Source: Stomoxys calcitrans (taxonomy: Eukaryota > Arthropoda > Insecta > Diptera > Muscidae). From it: DNA of 64,000 nt. The position numbers and the translations under genes are program-made. The notes beneath the pieces were generated by a model. It was not told where the DNA came from. It saw only the letters and a program-made list of their open reading frames with translations, and did not search any database. The stretch spans positions 183,603,424-183,667,423 of the forward strand of contig NC_081555.1 of assembly GCF_963082655.1 (NCBI RefSeq). The letters run 5' to 3'. The number at the start of each line of letters is the position of its first letter. Within the stretch, counting starts at the first letter, position 1. Positions 46,125 through 56,406 of the stretch are shown piece after piece.

Positions 46125-48400
46125 GTGTTGAGGAATGGTGGACTAAGAATGCCTGGATTTAAACTACTCAAGGGTACGGGGAATGGGAGACACAGAGCCT
46201 GTATTCTTGCAAAGAGTAGTCAAAAGGTTTTTCTTCCTCCGCCGCTAAGCACTGATGATGCAGTTGTAGCCAGCCTTGAAATAAATAAGCTGGCTTCCTT
46301 AAATATGGCACACGATTCGGAGATGCCGCCTTCAAAACTTAAGTTGCTTGTTGAAGCCGCTTTTGTAGGGTAAAAGAGCCTCATTGTAAGCAGTGATGCT
46401 AATGCACATTACCAGATATGGGGAAGTTCGGATGTAAACGAAATATACAAAATATATTTTATGTTGCAATCTGGCGATTTGTAATAAAGGAAAAAAACTT
46501 ACCTTTATTACCAGGAACATGCAGGAGGTATTATATATTACCTTTACATCGAAAGATATAAGCGCAAGAATATGCGACTGGGAAGTGTTGGGTGACCACA
46601 GCTTCTCTGATCGACGTTATATAAGTTACAGCCTTAGACAAAATACTGCAAACGTGGTCCCTTGGCTTAACAAAAAAAAGCCGCATTGGGATTAATTTCG
46701 GCACAAATTCTGCACGTCTATCCCTTCTAGACCAGAAAAGGAAGTCGACTATAAAGGCCATAGACATAATGGTCAAGCGGATCACAAAGGCCCTGAATGA
46801 CTCGCTTGTATCAGCATATCCTAGTGCCAAGCCAAGCCAAACAGTGACTGACATGGTGAGCTGAGAAAGGCTCAGAACAAATTCTGCTGCTCATAGGAGG
46901 ATACATCTGAGATAGACCTATTACGGTGGGGTATATTCAGAAGTCAAGAAATGTATGGACAATGTCTAGTGAGGAAACACTAGAACTACTTGTTGATACA
47001 CATTTCCCGGGAAATTCTCCAACGGACGTCGGAGGTTATTGGAGAAATTGTGTATGTGCCGGAAACCTTTGGGCGATAAGATGTTTCGAACAGGGCTGCG
47101 GAGTCGAAGTCGGACTATTGAGCCGGAGTCGGACTTTGGCTCGGAGTTGAGCATGCTTGCCCCGACTCCAAACTGTTCTCCGACTTCGGCTTAATATCAT
47201 CATGAAGGAGCTGGAGTTTCTAGACATCAATACTACCGCAAGAAAATTCATTAATAATAACGGCAGGCCTGGGATCTGTAGATGAAAAAAGATGGTTCAG
47301 CAGAGGAACGCTTTAAGGAGGTGTACTGTCTACTCTACTTTCTTTTCAGCAGGAGATACAAGTTATTTACAGTGGCACCTGTCTCCTTGGGAGGCGCAAA
47401 TGCCAGGGTGTTTTACTAGACAGGAAATTGAACTTCAAATCCCACATTTTCGAAAGGGCAAAAAAGGCAACTCTTGCCCTACACACCTGCAAGAGAGCTA
47501 TTGGCAAAAGTTGGCGTGCCATGCACTGGGTATATACAGCAGTTGTTAGACCTATAACGCTATATGGTATTGTGGTCCGGTGGACGGCGCTTCAAAACTT
47601 GGACTGGTCATATCGAGAAGGTTACCCGACCTCTGCAGTGTGTATCAGGCGAAGATCTTTGCGATTAAAGTAGTGGTTAAGATGGAATAAATGATGGAAT
47701 GATGATGAAATGGCTGGGGAATGTATTTCTAAATTCAAAAACCGCCCCGACTATCGCACATCTTTCAACGAGATGGCTGAACAGTTCAAAATTCACCTGA
47801 TGCCGGACCACAGAGATATCCTAGGGAATTGTAGAGCAGACGAGCTTGCGAGACTAGGAACTACATTACAGGGAACTGGAATTTGTGGATATGGCTCTAG
47901 CGACATGTTGGATAAGTATTCAGGATCGGTTTCGAAGGGCAACGGATGATAGATGATCTCAAAAGTAAGGGTAGTGGACATTCTTAAATTATGTGGTCTG
48001 GTCTAGACTTGAAGAGATCTACCGCTTTAATGTCGCTGGCTAAAACGGACGTCTCAGTCGTTGTATACGTCATGACAGGTCACTGTCTGATCGAAAAATA
48101 TGCTGTCATACTGAAGGTTTCAAGTAACAACTTTTGCAGAAGCTATGAGGACATCGAAGAAAAAGAGGCTATAGAACATCTGATGTGAGTGTGTCCCGCA
48201 CTGGTAATCAGAAGGAGTTCCACTTTAGGTTCTCATTTCTTTGAGAACTTGTCTTTTTTAGCGGATGTGAACATTCGGCCTTTTTAATGCAATCTGGATG
48301 GTTCAACGGTAGAAACTATAAGGCATCTTCCTTCTCCTGTTCCTGTGGTATCACAATGGACGAAAACGTCTAAGTGAGTCTGATTGCAGACTGACACTTA
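46125..48400 (+). pseudogene. Decayed RNase-H LINE (LOA-like)
   Basis: Pieces of one plus-strand LINE polymerase appear in order but in shifting frames. The endonuclease is at 46125-46600 (GRHRACILAKSSQKVF, PPLSTDDAVVASLE, a DANAHYQIWGSSDVNE piece, WEVLGDHSFSDRRYISY). The linker before the polymerase is at 46930-47040 (SSEETLELLVDTHFPG). The core of the reverse transcriptase is missing. The post-RT block is at 47430-47600 (KKATLALHTCKRAIGKSW, AVVRPITLYGIV). RNase H is at 47790-47870 (DHRDILGNCRADELARLGTT). The C-terminal cysteine-rich region is at 48000-48280 (EKEAIEHLMCECPAL). The 3' tail ends in AAGTGAGTCTG...ACTGACACTTAAACCTAACC. The family call is from memory of LOA/I-type LINEs. It is dead. 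Confidence 0.75.
47090..47210. repeat. GGAGTC-rich inverted block inside the dead LINE
   Basis: Words gcggagtcg, agtcggac and ccggagtcggac are followed by their inverse, ccgactccaaac and ctccgacttcgg, giving a small hairpin-forming insertion. A related ggagtcgg and gtgggagtcg patch lies at about 62144-62185. Confidence 0.5.
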
Positions 48401-48931
48401 AACCTAACCGAAAACACAAGAGAACATAAGCAGAGGGAACAACAGAATAAATTATAACGACGAAATTTATGTCGAAAGTTTTGTGGTGAACTTGCGAATA
48501 AATACTCACATCCTGGGACATGGTCCCTAAAAAGTGATTCGGTAATAACGAAATCTTTTGATTTGCCAATTGATAAACCGAAACGTGAGGTATAACATTA
48601 TTCATCTTTGACTTTTGCAAAACGCTTCATAGGTAAATCGTGATTTCTCTTAATAGAATTTATTTTTTAAGATCCCATGAATATTGTTACTAAATTGATT
48701 CTTATTTCACCACTACACTGAATTATCAGCGCACGTGCTGTGTTCACCACAGTGATTTTAGGATTATGGAGTTGCATAAAACATGGTCTATTTAACGAAA
48801 ATACACGATGAATGAGTAATAATAAGTACATTCTTAAACAATTGTTGTAGAGCAACGAATATAATTTGTAACGCTTATTTTTAAAATACTCAATTTTAAG
48901 TCTATAAAATTAATGTATTTTCAGGCATGTT
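48401..48931. other. AT-rich spacer, nothing recognised
   Basis: It follows the LINE tail. Frames here have no motif. Confidence 0.4.
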
Positions 48932-49827
48932 CAAATCTTTTTCGTTGCAAAACCAAATGCTTAAAAAACTCTCAACTCAACAAGGTGTTGAAACCCACTT
49001 CAACTGGTTTGTAATGGAGACCATCAGTTGACTATCATCTAAAGTTTTCATGGAAGAATTATTCCACAACTTATGATACCCACCAATATAAGCTGGCGGT
49101 ATGCTTATCCTTATTAATATCCAGCTAAGGCTGTTTCTTAAAAACGGCTTCAATATCAGTTTATGAATAGAGCAACCGCACTTAAAAGAGTGCGGTGTCA
49201 TGCGAAAGTTAATCGCCTCTGTCCAGCGTTCAGTAGCACAGAATGATGTCGATAGACGACATGATCCAATACCTATGGCTTTTCTCGGCAGAAGGATAAG
49301 ACTAGGTCGATTTAAGAAAAGTCGTGGCGATTAAAAATAAATGTGCTTTAAAAATAGATGTGCTTTAAAAATAGATGTGCTTTAAAAATAGATGTGCTTA
49401 AATCTTTTTCGTTGCAAAACCATATGCTAAAATAGTTCTCAATTCAACAAGGTCTTGAAACCCACTTCAACTCGGTTGTAATGGTGACCATCAGTTGACT
49501 ATCATCTAAAGTCTTCATGGAAGAGTCATTCCACAACTTATGATACCCACCAATATAAGCTGGTGGTATGCTTATCCTGCTTACCCATGTTAATATCCAG
49601 CTAAGGCTGTTGCTTAAAAACGTCTTCAATGTCGGTTTATGAATAGAAAAACCGCCCGCAAGAGAGTATGATGTCATGCGAAAGTTCATCACCTCTATCC
49701 AGCATTCAGTAGCACAGAATGATGTCGATAGCCGACATGATCCAATACCTATGGCTTTTCTCGGCAGAAGGATAAGACTAGGTCGATTTAAGAAAAGTCG
49801 TGGCGATTAAAAATATATGTGCTTTAT
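48932..49827. repeat. Tandem duplication, two units of about 430-470 bp
   Basis: Unit 1 (48932-49399) and unit 2 (49400-49827) share their whole length in the same orientation, from 'aaatctttttcgttgcaaaacc' to 'cgtggcgattaaaaat', with small indels. Unit 1 ends with about four copies of the 17-bp motif aaaaatagatgtgcttt; unit 2 has one. Both units keep an open minus-strand frame (48977-49201 and 49444-49692) sharing 'IPPAYIGGYHKLWN' and 'SSMKTLDDSQLMV'. I recognise no family, and the shared frame may be a by-product of the duplication. Confidence 0.8.
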
Positions 49828-50794
49828 AGGATCTTAAACCCATATTATGTAATGTTACCAAAGGAATGATAATGTAAGTATAAATCCAACCTTTGCTGGA
49901 GGGTATAAAAACAATCAGAGATTATGTGAGGTATAGACTTTTCGAGGTTACGTCTAATAGTTAGAGCTTACAGTGATACTCTCGTCATCCTAACCTAACC
50001 TAGTAGAAAATCACCATTGTATGCGTTTGAATCTTCTATACAAAAATGTAAAAGTGTTCATAGTAATAAGTTTATTTGTTCATCATAGACTCAATGATAA
50101 CAAAACCGATATGCCGATATCAATGTACCGAACACCCTAATGTTTTGTCTCTAATATAAGTACGCCCAAGTGTAGATATATGTCTGAGTGTTTGCGACTG
50201 AATGTGTGTAAACAAATGGATAAAATAAATTAGACAACAACACACACGCACACCTACATTCACACCAATCCACATGACGAAGGAAATATGATAACATTAA
50301 GCCAACCAAAATGAGCAAAATCGATGTAGCCCATTGATAACCCACGTTAAATTTTCTCCCAAATCCGATTGTTCAGGGTAATCGTTGAGGGCAAACTTAT
50401 ATTTCTCTCTCGGTGACAATACATACAATTTCCCCTAAATTATACCTTTAATCCTAAGCTCATTTTTCCATGAAGATTTCCATTCAATTTTTCTATTTTA
50501 AATATTAGCCACATTTCGCCATCACCAACCTGGGAGCATGAGAACTTTAACTAACGATGCGTCGTTACCTCATACCTAAAGACAAGTCGTTCAGCTATTG
50601 GTAAATTCTAGCCACAATTTATTTTTGGGGCAATTGATTTTGAATGGCAAGACATTAGTGGTTGGAGAAATTTTCCCACAAATTTAAATGAAGTCATGTC
50701 TTAATGCTAATAATACAGAATTAAGAATATTTTTCTAAAAGCAAATAAAAAAAGAACTAAAACATTATCAACAGATGGCGCTTTATTAGGCAAT
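49828..50794. other. Single-copy DNA, nothing recognised
   Basis: A DINE-like tail scrap ('ctttgctggagggtataaaa') is at about 49892-49911, and a short CA patch near 50240. No gene. Confidence 0.4.
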
Positions 50795-52066
50795 GGATTT
50801 TTTAGTATACTTGAATGAAAGATCAACCGTTGGTATAGAAGTTGAAGGTCATAGCAAAACATTTTGCAAAGTGTCCGCCGAATCGGATGAAAAGATTGGA
50901 AGAAGGGTTTATATGTTAGCTTTATCAGGTTATGAACCGATTGGGATCATCCTCGTATGATAGATTTATGTCCATACAGATAAAGTTAACTTTAACTAGC
51001 AGAGACACAAACCCATTCACTAAGCAGAGCCCTATTACGAGCTTAGCAAAGCTATGCTAACAATCTTACAGAAACAATCTGAAAATAAAATCAAGAAAAA
51101 AAATTGAAAAAAACAACAACAATAATGTGTGTGTTGCAATTTTGTAAACAATTATGTGTGTAAAAAAATGCATAACGGACAGACCTATTGTAAAACACTA
51201 AAAAGCCCAAACCGAAGAATGCTAAAACTGGAAGGACTACGGGGTACCCACTTATAGTGAAGGAAGCTCTCGATCCCTACAATCTAAATCAAAAAGCAGA
51301 ATACCCAAAAAGACCACAGTATTTAAGGTATTTGGCATTTAGGGTTAAAGTTAGAATAAACAGAAAACTAAAAGGGATGTGGTGTATCCACTAATAGAGC
51401 CCTATTTTTGTTTATTTTCCTTGATTTTATATTCAAATCTTTTCTGTTAGATTATTAGCATAGTTCTGCTAAGCCCGCAACAGAGTGCTGCTAGGTGAAT
51501 GAATTTATATCTATGCTAGTTAAAATTAACTTCATCTTCATGTTGGGTGTAGAAGATCATAAAAATGAAAATTGCGCCCTCTAAGAGATCAAGATTCCAA
51601 ATCGAAAAATCGGCTTATTTGGGACATATAATGTTATGGACTGAATCGTTCCTCACTTGCTATGGATCTTGGAAGTCATAATATATTCACAGTGCGAAAT
51701 TGTAGTTAAAACGGATGAGAACGGCGCCCTCAATAGGCTCAAGAAATCAATTCTGAAAATCGGTTTATAAGACAGCTATATCTAAAAATGGGCCGATGTA
51801 GCCCAACCGATCTACGCCAATAAAGTGTATTTGTGCGAAATTTCAAGCGCCTAGCTGTACTCGTTCAAGATAGCATGCTTTCGAAAGACGACAAGTGGAC
51901 GGACGGACATGGCCAATTAACGGATTCAATTAATATATAATGACGTCAATTAATATATAATGACGTTTAAGATTGTATATAGGATCTTCGACCTAATGTT
52001 GAGATATTGTAAACGAAACGACGAAATGGGGGTATACCTCATTCTTTGGTGGTGGTTATAAAAATT
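50795..52066 (+). repeat. DINE-like element, subfamily A (decayed)
   Basis: It has no clear head. Units with 'ttatgaaccgattgggatca' (50930) and 'aatcggtttataagacagc' (51757) surround a long non-repeat middle (about 50970-51540). That middle includes 'agttaactttaactagcag' near 50980 and its partial inverse 'ctagttaaaattaacttcat' near 51515, perhaps the ends of another insertion. 'gtggacggacggacatggcc' is at 51895 and the tail 'gggggtatacctcattcttt' plus ggtggtggttataaaa at 52028-52062. Confidence 0.5.
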
Positions 52067-52118
52067 AGTCCAAGAGTATGCCATGAATTACAAATTTCAC
52101 CTTCATACAAATTTATGC

Positions 52119-52372
52119 AGCCGTAGCGCAGAGGTTAGCATGTCCACCTTGGACGCTGAAGGCCTGTGTTCAAATCCCTGCTAGACGTAAGAAAAAATTA
52201 TTCAGCGGTGGTTTTCACCTCCTAATGCTAGGGACATTTGTGACTTAACCGCGTAAAACTTCTCTACTACAAGGTGTCGCTCTTTGGCAAGACGTTCAGA
52301 CTCGGCAATAAAAATGAGGTACTTCAAATCGAATCATTTGAGGTCCCTCAAATTCAACAGCATTTTCTATGA
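52119..52372 (+). repeat. tRNA-derived SINE (family 2), diverged
   Basis: Box A TAGCGCAGAGG is at 52124-52134, and the box B equivalent 'tgtgttcaaatccctg' at about 52166. The body 'ttcagcggtggttttcacct' and 'aggtgtcgctctttggcaag' has more mismatches than the other copies, so it is probably the oldest. Confidence 0.65.
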
Positions 52373-52992
52373 ATATAAACTTTGATGAAATTTTTCACGA
52401 ACTTGTTCAATCTGAGAATGTCCACATTAAAAGTTGTGTGTTGTGTAGCAGATCCAGTTAAAATACATACAACAATTGTTGTGTACACCTGTATCGATGG
52501 GAAAACTTTAGTAAATTGCAAATAATTGGACTACATCAAATTATTTCCAACATACTCAAGTATCCAACTTAATATTTGAGGCAGGCAAATAGACACAAAA
52601 ATATTTATTTAGGCTATTCTGGTGTGGTCCTCGTGTCCCACAACGCACCAACTCGGTGTGTGGGCCACAGCCATGGCATAAGTGTCTCCCTGACCGACTT
52701 TGTGTGTAACATCATCAACCCATATCCGATTGTGCTTTGAAGTACTAATTAAACGAGAAAATTAATTAAACTTACTTTGTGTGCGGATAAATGTCCTTCC
52801 TTCTCTGCAGCGGCCACAGCAGCAACAATAGCAGCAGTAGAACTTCGCATCAAAATGGTCCTTTGTATGTGGCTGAGTTGCAGTCGGCGTATGTGTGTGT
52901 TTGCGACGAACTCGAATAGGGAAATGGAGATAGAGAATGAGGCCGAGTGTGAAAGACAGAGAGAGAGTGAGTGAGCGAACGGGCGAGACAGA
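52373..52992. other. Spacer and probable transcribed tail of the micro-protein exon
   Basis: 52776-52992 may be the 3' part of the exon that carries the micro-protein. It contains GCTGCTGT-type triplets on the minus strand and ends in a good GTAAGT donor (revcomp of 52770-52775). 52373-52769 shows nothing I recognise. Confidence 0.35.
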
Positions 52993-53115
52993 TTAATTGT
53001 TAACAAACAATTTCCAACCGAAGAACTTCAAGAGGGTACAAAACATATAAACAGGTATCAACATCAGGCCCACTAACACGTAATACAACCAACTGTCTGT
53101 TACGGCGTCCGTCAT
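52993..53115 (-). CDS. Candidate 40-residue single-pass membrane micro-protein
   Basis: A minus-strand ORF reads MTDAVTDSWLYYVLVGLMLI and then PVYMFCTLLKFFGWKLFVNN before TAA. It has a short acidic N-terminus, a hydrophobic helix of about 19 residues (roughly 11-29) and a basic, aromatic C-terminus. That is the layout of small regulatory membrane peptides such as sarcolamban-type peptides, but I see no sequence match to those. Two bases before the ATG is a strong splice acceptor (pyrimidine-rich TTTCGTTTCAG, AG at 53118-53119). A GTAAGT donor follows at 52775, bounding a 342-nt exon. The stop lies 217 nt before that donor. So either the donor is unused, or the ORF sits in a 5' leader or a multi-cistronic RNA. 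The function is unknown and the call rests on composition and splice context only. Confidence 0.45.
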   Translation of the reverse strand: MTDAVTDSWLYYVLVGLMLIPVYMFCTLLKFFGWKLFVNN

Positions 53116-54269
53116 AACTGAAACGAAACAAAGAGCAAACGGAAACGGAAAAAGGTGAACTCATTTTCAAGAGATTTCAAAAATGTGCAACTTTTTAACT
53201 CCAAATAAAATGAAGAAGATGAGTGTTTTGCGTACCAAAAAAATCTATTTTAGATTAGGATTAAAAGTTATAACACCGTCCCATTGTTGGCTGCCAGCCT
53301 GGCATTTGAGTTCCAGCCATCCACCCACAGCAGTGCGGTGAGTGCTTCCGCCAGCCAACAGTTAGCAGCCATGGCATGGCAAGAGTCGGCCGAAACCGGA
53401 TGAGAATATAAACATTGAAATTAAGACCATCAACCATCAGCCACCAGCATATTCATAATACAAATATTCGAAGAACGCATGCATGGCAGGAAGAACGGAA
53501 TTAAGGCACCACCACCCCCCACATTTCGTGACCTAACCAAGCTCCACCCAAGAATATGATTGGGAAAAAAAGTAGCTCGCCTGCCAAATTGCCTAAATGT
53601 GAAAGCAATTAGTGAAAACCTTTTCGGTACTAATTCAATCCTTCCCTAGGGGTCTGTCCGTGCGATCAAACACACACATTGTTCTCCCTGTAGGTGCACA
53701 TGCACAGACACAGTCACAGGCACATACACAGGCTCAGGCGTACATGTGTTCGAATGAATGTTCGAAGCCTCATATGAATGTTTAATAATGAAGGCTTTTC
53801 TAGTTACAGATGCATGGAAGTATGTAGAAATGATTGTCATCTGCACGCCTTCATTCGCCGCAGCGCTCCAAATGATGAGGCCTGTCATAATGAGGCCTCC
53901 AAAGCCTTTAATACCTGCAAAATTATCAAATTCACATTTCAATCAAGTATAAAGGTGAATATGGAAATCCCCCCACCGCCTATCCTCAAACTTCCGGCAC
54001 GCACAGCAAAATTGACGTCTTTGGCATAAATTGAATTTTAGGATGCTTGCAACTTTCGGTGGCAACACTTGGGTGGCATTCTGCTGTCTCGATATGCTTC
54101 AAAAATGAACAAGAGGAAATCCAAGAAGAGCAAAGTGATTGCAACCTTAGAAATATAACCTAAAGGCAACTACGGAAGAATACGAGTAATTATGAATGTA
54201 GATCGGGTATATTTTGCAAAAATTTATTAACCAGCCAAATCTTTTGCAAAACGCATATCGTGGAGCAAG
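53116..54269. other. Possible upstream intron of the micro-protein gene; otherwise nothing
   Basis: It begins with the acceptor tract described for the micro-protein. The stretch is relatively GC-rich for this window (53280-53540, with CCAGCC and CCACC words) and could be conserved non-coding or a 5' exon. I find no named gene. Frames at 53646-54029 overlap on both strands. Confidence 0.35.
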
Positions 54270-55037
54270 GTGTTTGTGGATAGAACGTGGATAGAAAGTT
54301 CGACGGGACCGAATCTTATATACCTCCACCATGGATAGCATTTGTCAAGTTCCGATTCGCGCCATACTTGGCTTTTATGTTGGAGACCATAGTCGATACC
54401 ATTGTGCAAGATTTTAACACGGGCTCAAGAAGTAAAATCGGAAGATCTGTTTATATGGGAGCTATATCAGGTTTTAAACCGATTGGAACCATACTCGAAC
54501 AAAACTTCAGTGAAATCGGATAGGAATTGCGCCGTATACGGGCTCAAGAAGTAAAATCGGAAGATTTGTTTATATGGGCGCTATATCAGGTTTTAAACCG
54601 ATTCAAACCATTCTTGGACAAAACTTCAGCTAAATCGGATAAGAATTACGCCCTCTAGATGCTCAAGAAGTATAATCGGAAGATCGGTTTATATGGCAGC
54701 TACATCAGGATTTGGGCCGATGAATTGCGACCAATAGAGGCTCAAGAAGTCAACATCCGAGACCGGTTTATATGGGGGCTATATCCTAATATGAACCGAT
54801 ATGGCCCATTTACAATCCCAACTGACCTACACTAATGGGACGTATTTGTGCAAAAGCGCCTAGCTTTACACCTTCGAAAGTGCTTGCCACTGACGGCGGA
54901 CAAACATGGCTAGATCAACCTAAAATGTCATAGCGATTAAGAATATAAATACTTTAAGGGGTCTTAGACCAATATTTTAATGTGTTACAAACGGTATGAC
55001 GAAGTTAGTATACCCCCATCCCATGGTGGAGGGTATA
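54270..55037 (+). repeat. DINE-like element, subfamily A (short)
   Basis: A mutated head, 'gatagaaagttcgacgggac' plus cgaatcttatatacctccacc, is at 54290-54330. About three units follow ('gatctgtttatatgggagct', 'aacttcagctaaatcggata'), then a 'ccactgacggcggacaaac' block and the tail 'tacccccatcccatggtgga' to 55037. Confidence 0.6.
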
Positions 55038-55435
55038 AAAAATGCATACACTAGGTGCTAATCTCGCTTCTTCAAATGCAAGTGTACCAGTATTTGTAAA
55101 GTGTGATTTTTTAGGGATACCCACCATCATAGACTCTGCTAAAGTTGTGCCTTTGTTAAACAATCATATGAGGCTTCTATGGTCACAAAAAGTCATATCG
55201 GGGTTTGGGTTTTTAAGGGGCCTATATCTATTTATGAACCTATGAGGGTAGGATTCGTTGTGGTTATTGAGGACACAAGTGTATTTCACGTAGCAAATTT
55301 TAGCCAAACAAGCGAAAATCTAAGGCTCCTAAGAATCAAATCTGGAGATTGGTTTATTTGGGACTATATATATTTATGAACCTATCTGGTTGGGATTTGG
55401 CGTATGTGTTGGAAGGCATAAGTATACTTCATGTA

Positions 55436-55693
55436 TGTGGGAAAAGTTTGAATGTATGTGTGTTTGGCTTTGGTAAACACAAAGACGAGTAAGCGAAGCA
55501 CACAGAAATCAGTCTATCCGCAGCCGTGACGACGTAAAGACGCGAGTTAAAACCGAACGCCATTCCATTAGTTTACATTGATTACTGTTTTACTTTTCTA
55601 TTGATATCAAACATTTTATTGTACTTTACTCTTAAACTTTAACTAAATATAAATAAAATAAAGGGATTTAAAAGAAGAAAAAAAGTGTCCACA
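55436..55693 (+). repeat. 5' long terminal repeat of the gypsy element
   Basis: 258 bp, starting TGTGGGAAAAG and ending GTGTCCACA, with short TG...CA ends. By line-by-line comparison it is identical to the 3' LTR at 60836-61093. An AATAAA near the 3' end (about 55652-55663) is the likely polyadenylation signal. The flanking target duplication is TGTA (55432-55435 and 61094-61097). Confidence 0.95.
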
Positions 55694-55696
55694 AAT

Positions 55697-55710
55697 TGGG
55701 GGCTCAACCG
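55697..55710 (+). promoter_or_regulatory. Candidate primer-binding site (tRNA-Pro-like)
   Basis: TGGGGGCTCAACCG lies three bases after the 5' LTR, where the minus-strand primer tRNA should anneal. TGGGGGCTC is the complement of the tRNA-Pro 3' end used by several retroviruses and retrotransposons; the next bases match less well. The primer identity is inference. Confidence 0.5.
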
Positions 55711-56406
55711 AAATAGAGTCGACTCAGTGAACTAAAACGACGATCGGCCAATAAAAGCCGCAGTGAAAGAAGAAACCTCGCGACGCGACTCGGTCGAGAC
55801 GAACGGAGTAATTCAATGGTTAATGTGGAAAGGCGACAATCAGCCTGAACGGTTAGAAAAGAAAGAAAAAGAAAGGAAAAGACTCGACGAGGAAGTATAT
55901 TTATTGTCTGCATCAAGCACATCAAAAGAGAAGAAAAAAGCAGAATAGTTTCTATCCACGAATGTCCAAGCACGGAATCACAGGTGTACAACTTCTTTAA
56001 TTCTGCAACGCACACACTCTCACACAATCACGCAAAACGACGGTTGAATTTGAAAATACGGAGGTGGTTTAAATAACAACAGACGACGAGTGTATGTGTT
56101 AGTGAGAGAGAGACGGACTCTCGCAACCATACACAAAACGACGGTTAATTTTCAGAAGTGTATATGAGAACGCCGACATCCCAACGTTGTGTGTGTAGAG
56201 GCAAGTTGAGGAGAAGAGTGTGATTGTGTGTAAGACATTGTCAAGACACCTTAGACATTTGATACAATATCTGATTTGAATTGAGTGCACGTTTATGTGT
56301 TTGTGTGCAGCGGACAGTTCTTGTGAATATAAGAAAATAAAACTATAACAAAGACGCACACACACACTTGTGTAGGAAGAATACTCATAATAAATAAAAG
56401 AGAACC
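55711..56406 (+). other. Leader region of the gypsy element
   Basis: About 700 bp between the primer site and the gag start. It holds a 61-codon frame (55763-55948) rich in Lys and Glu and several GTGTGTG or CACACAC patches, and would include the packaging signals. No domain is recognised in the small frame. Confidence 0.5.
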
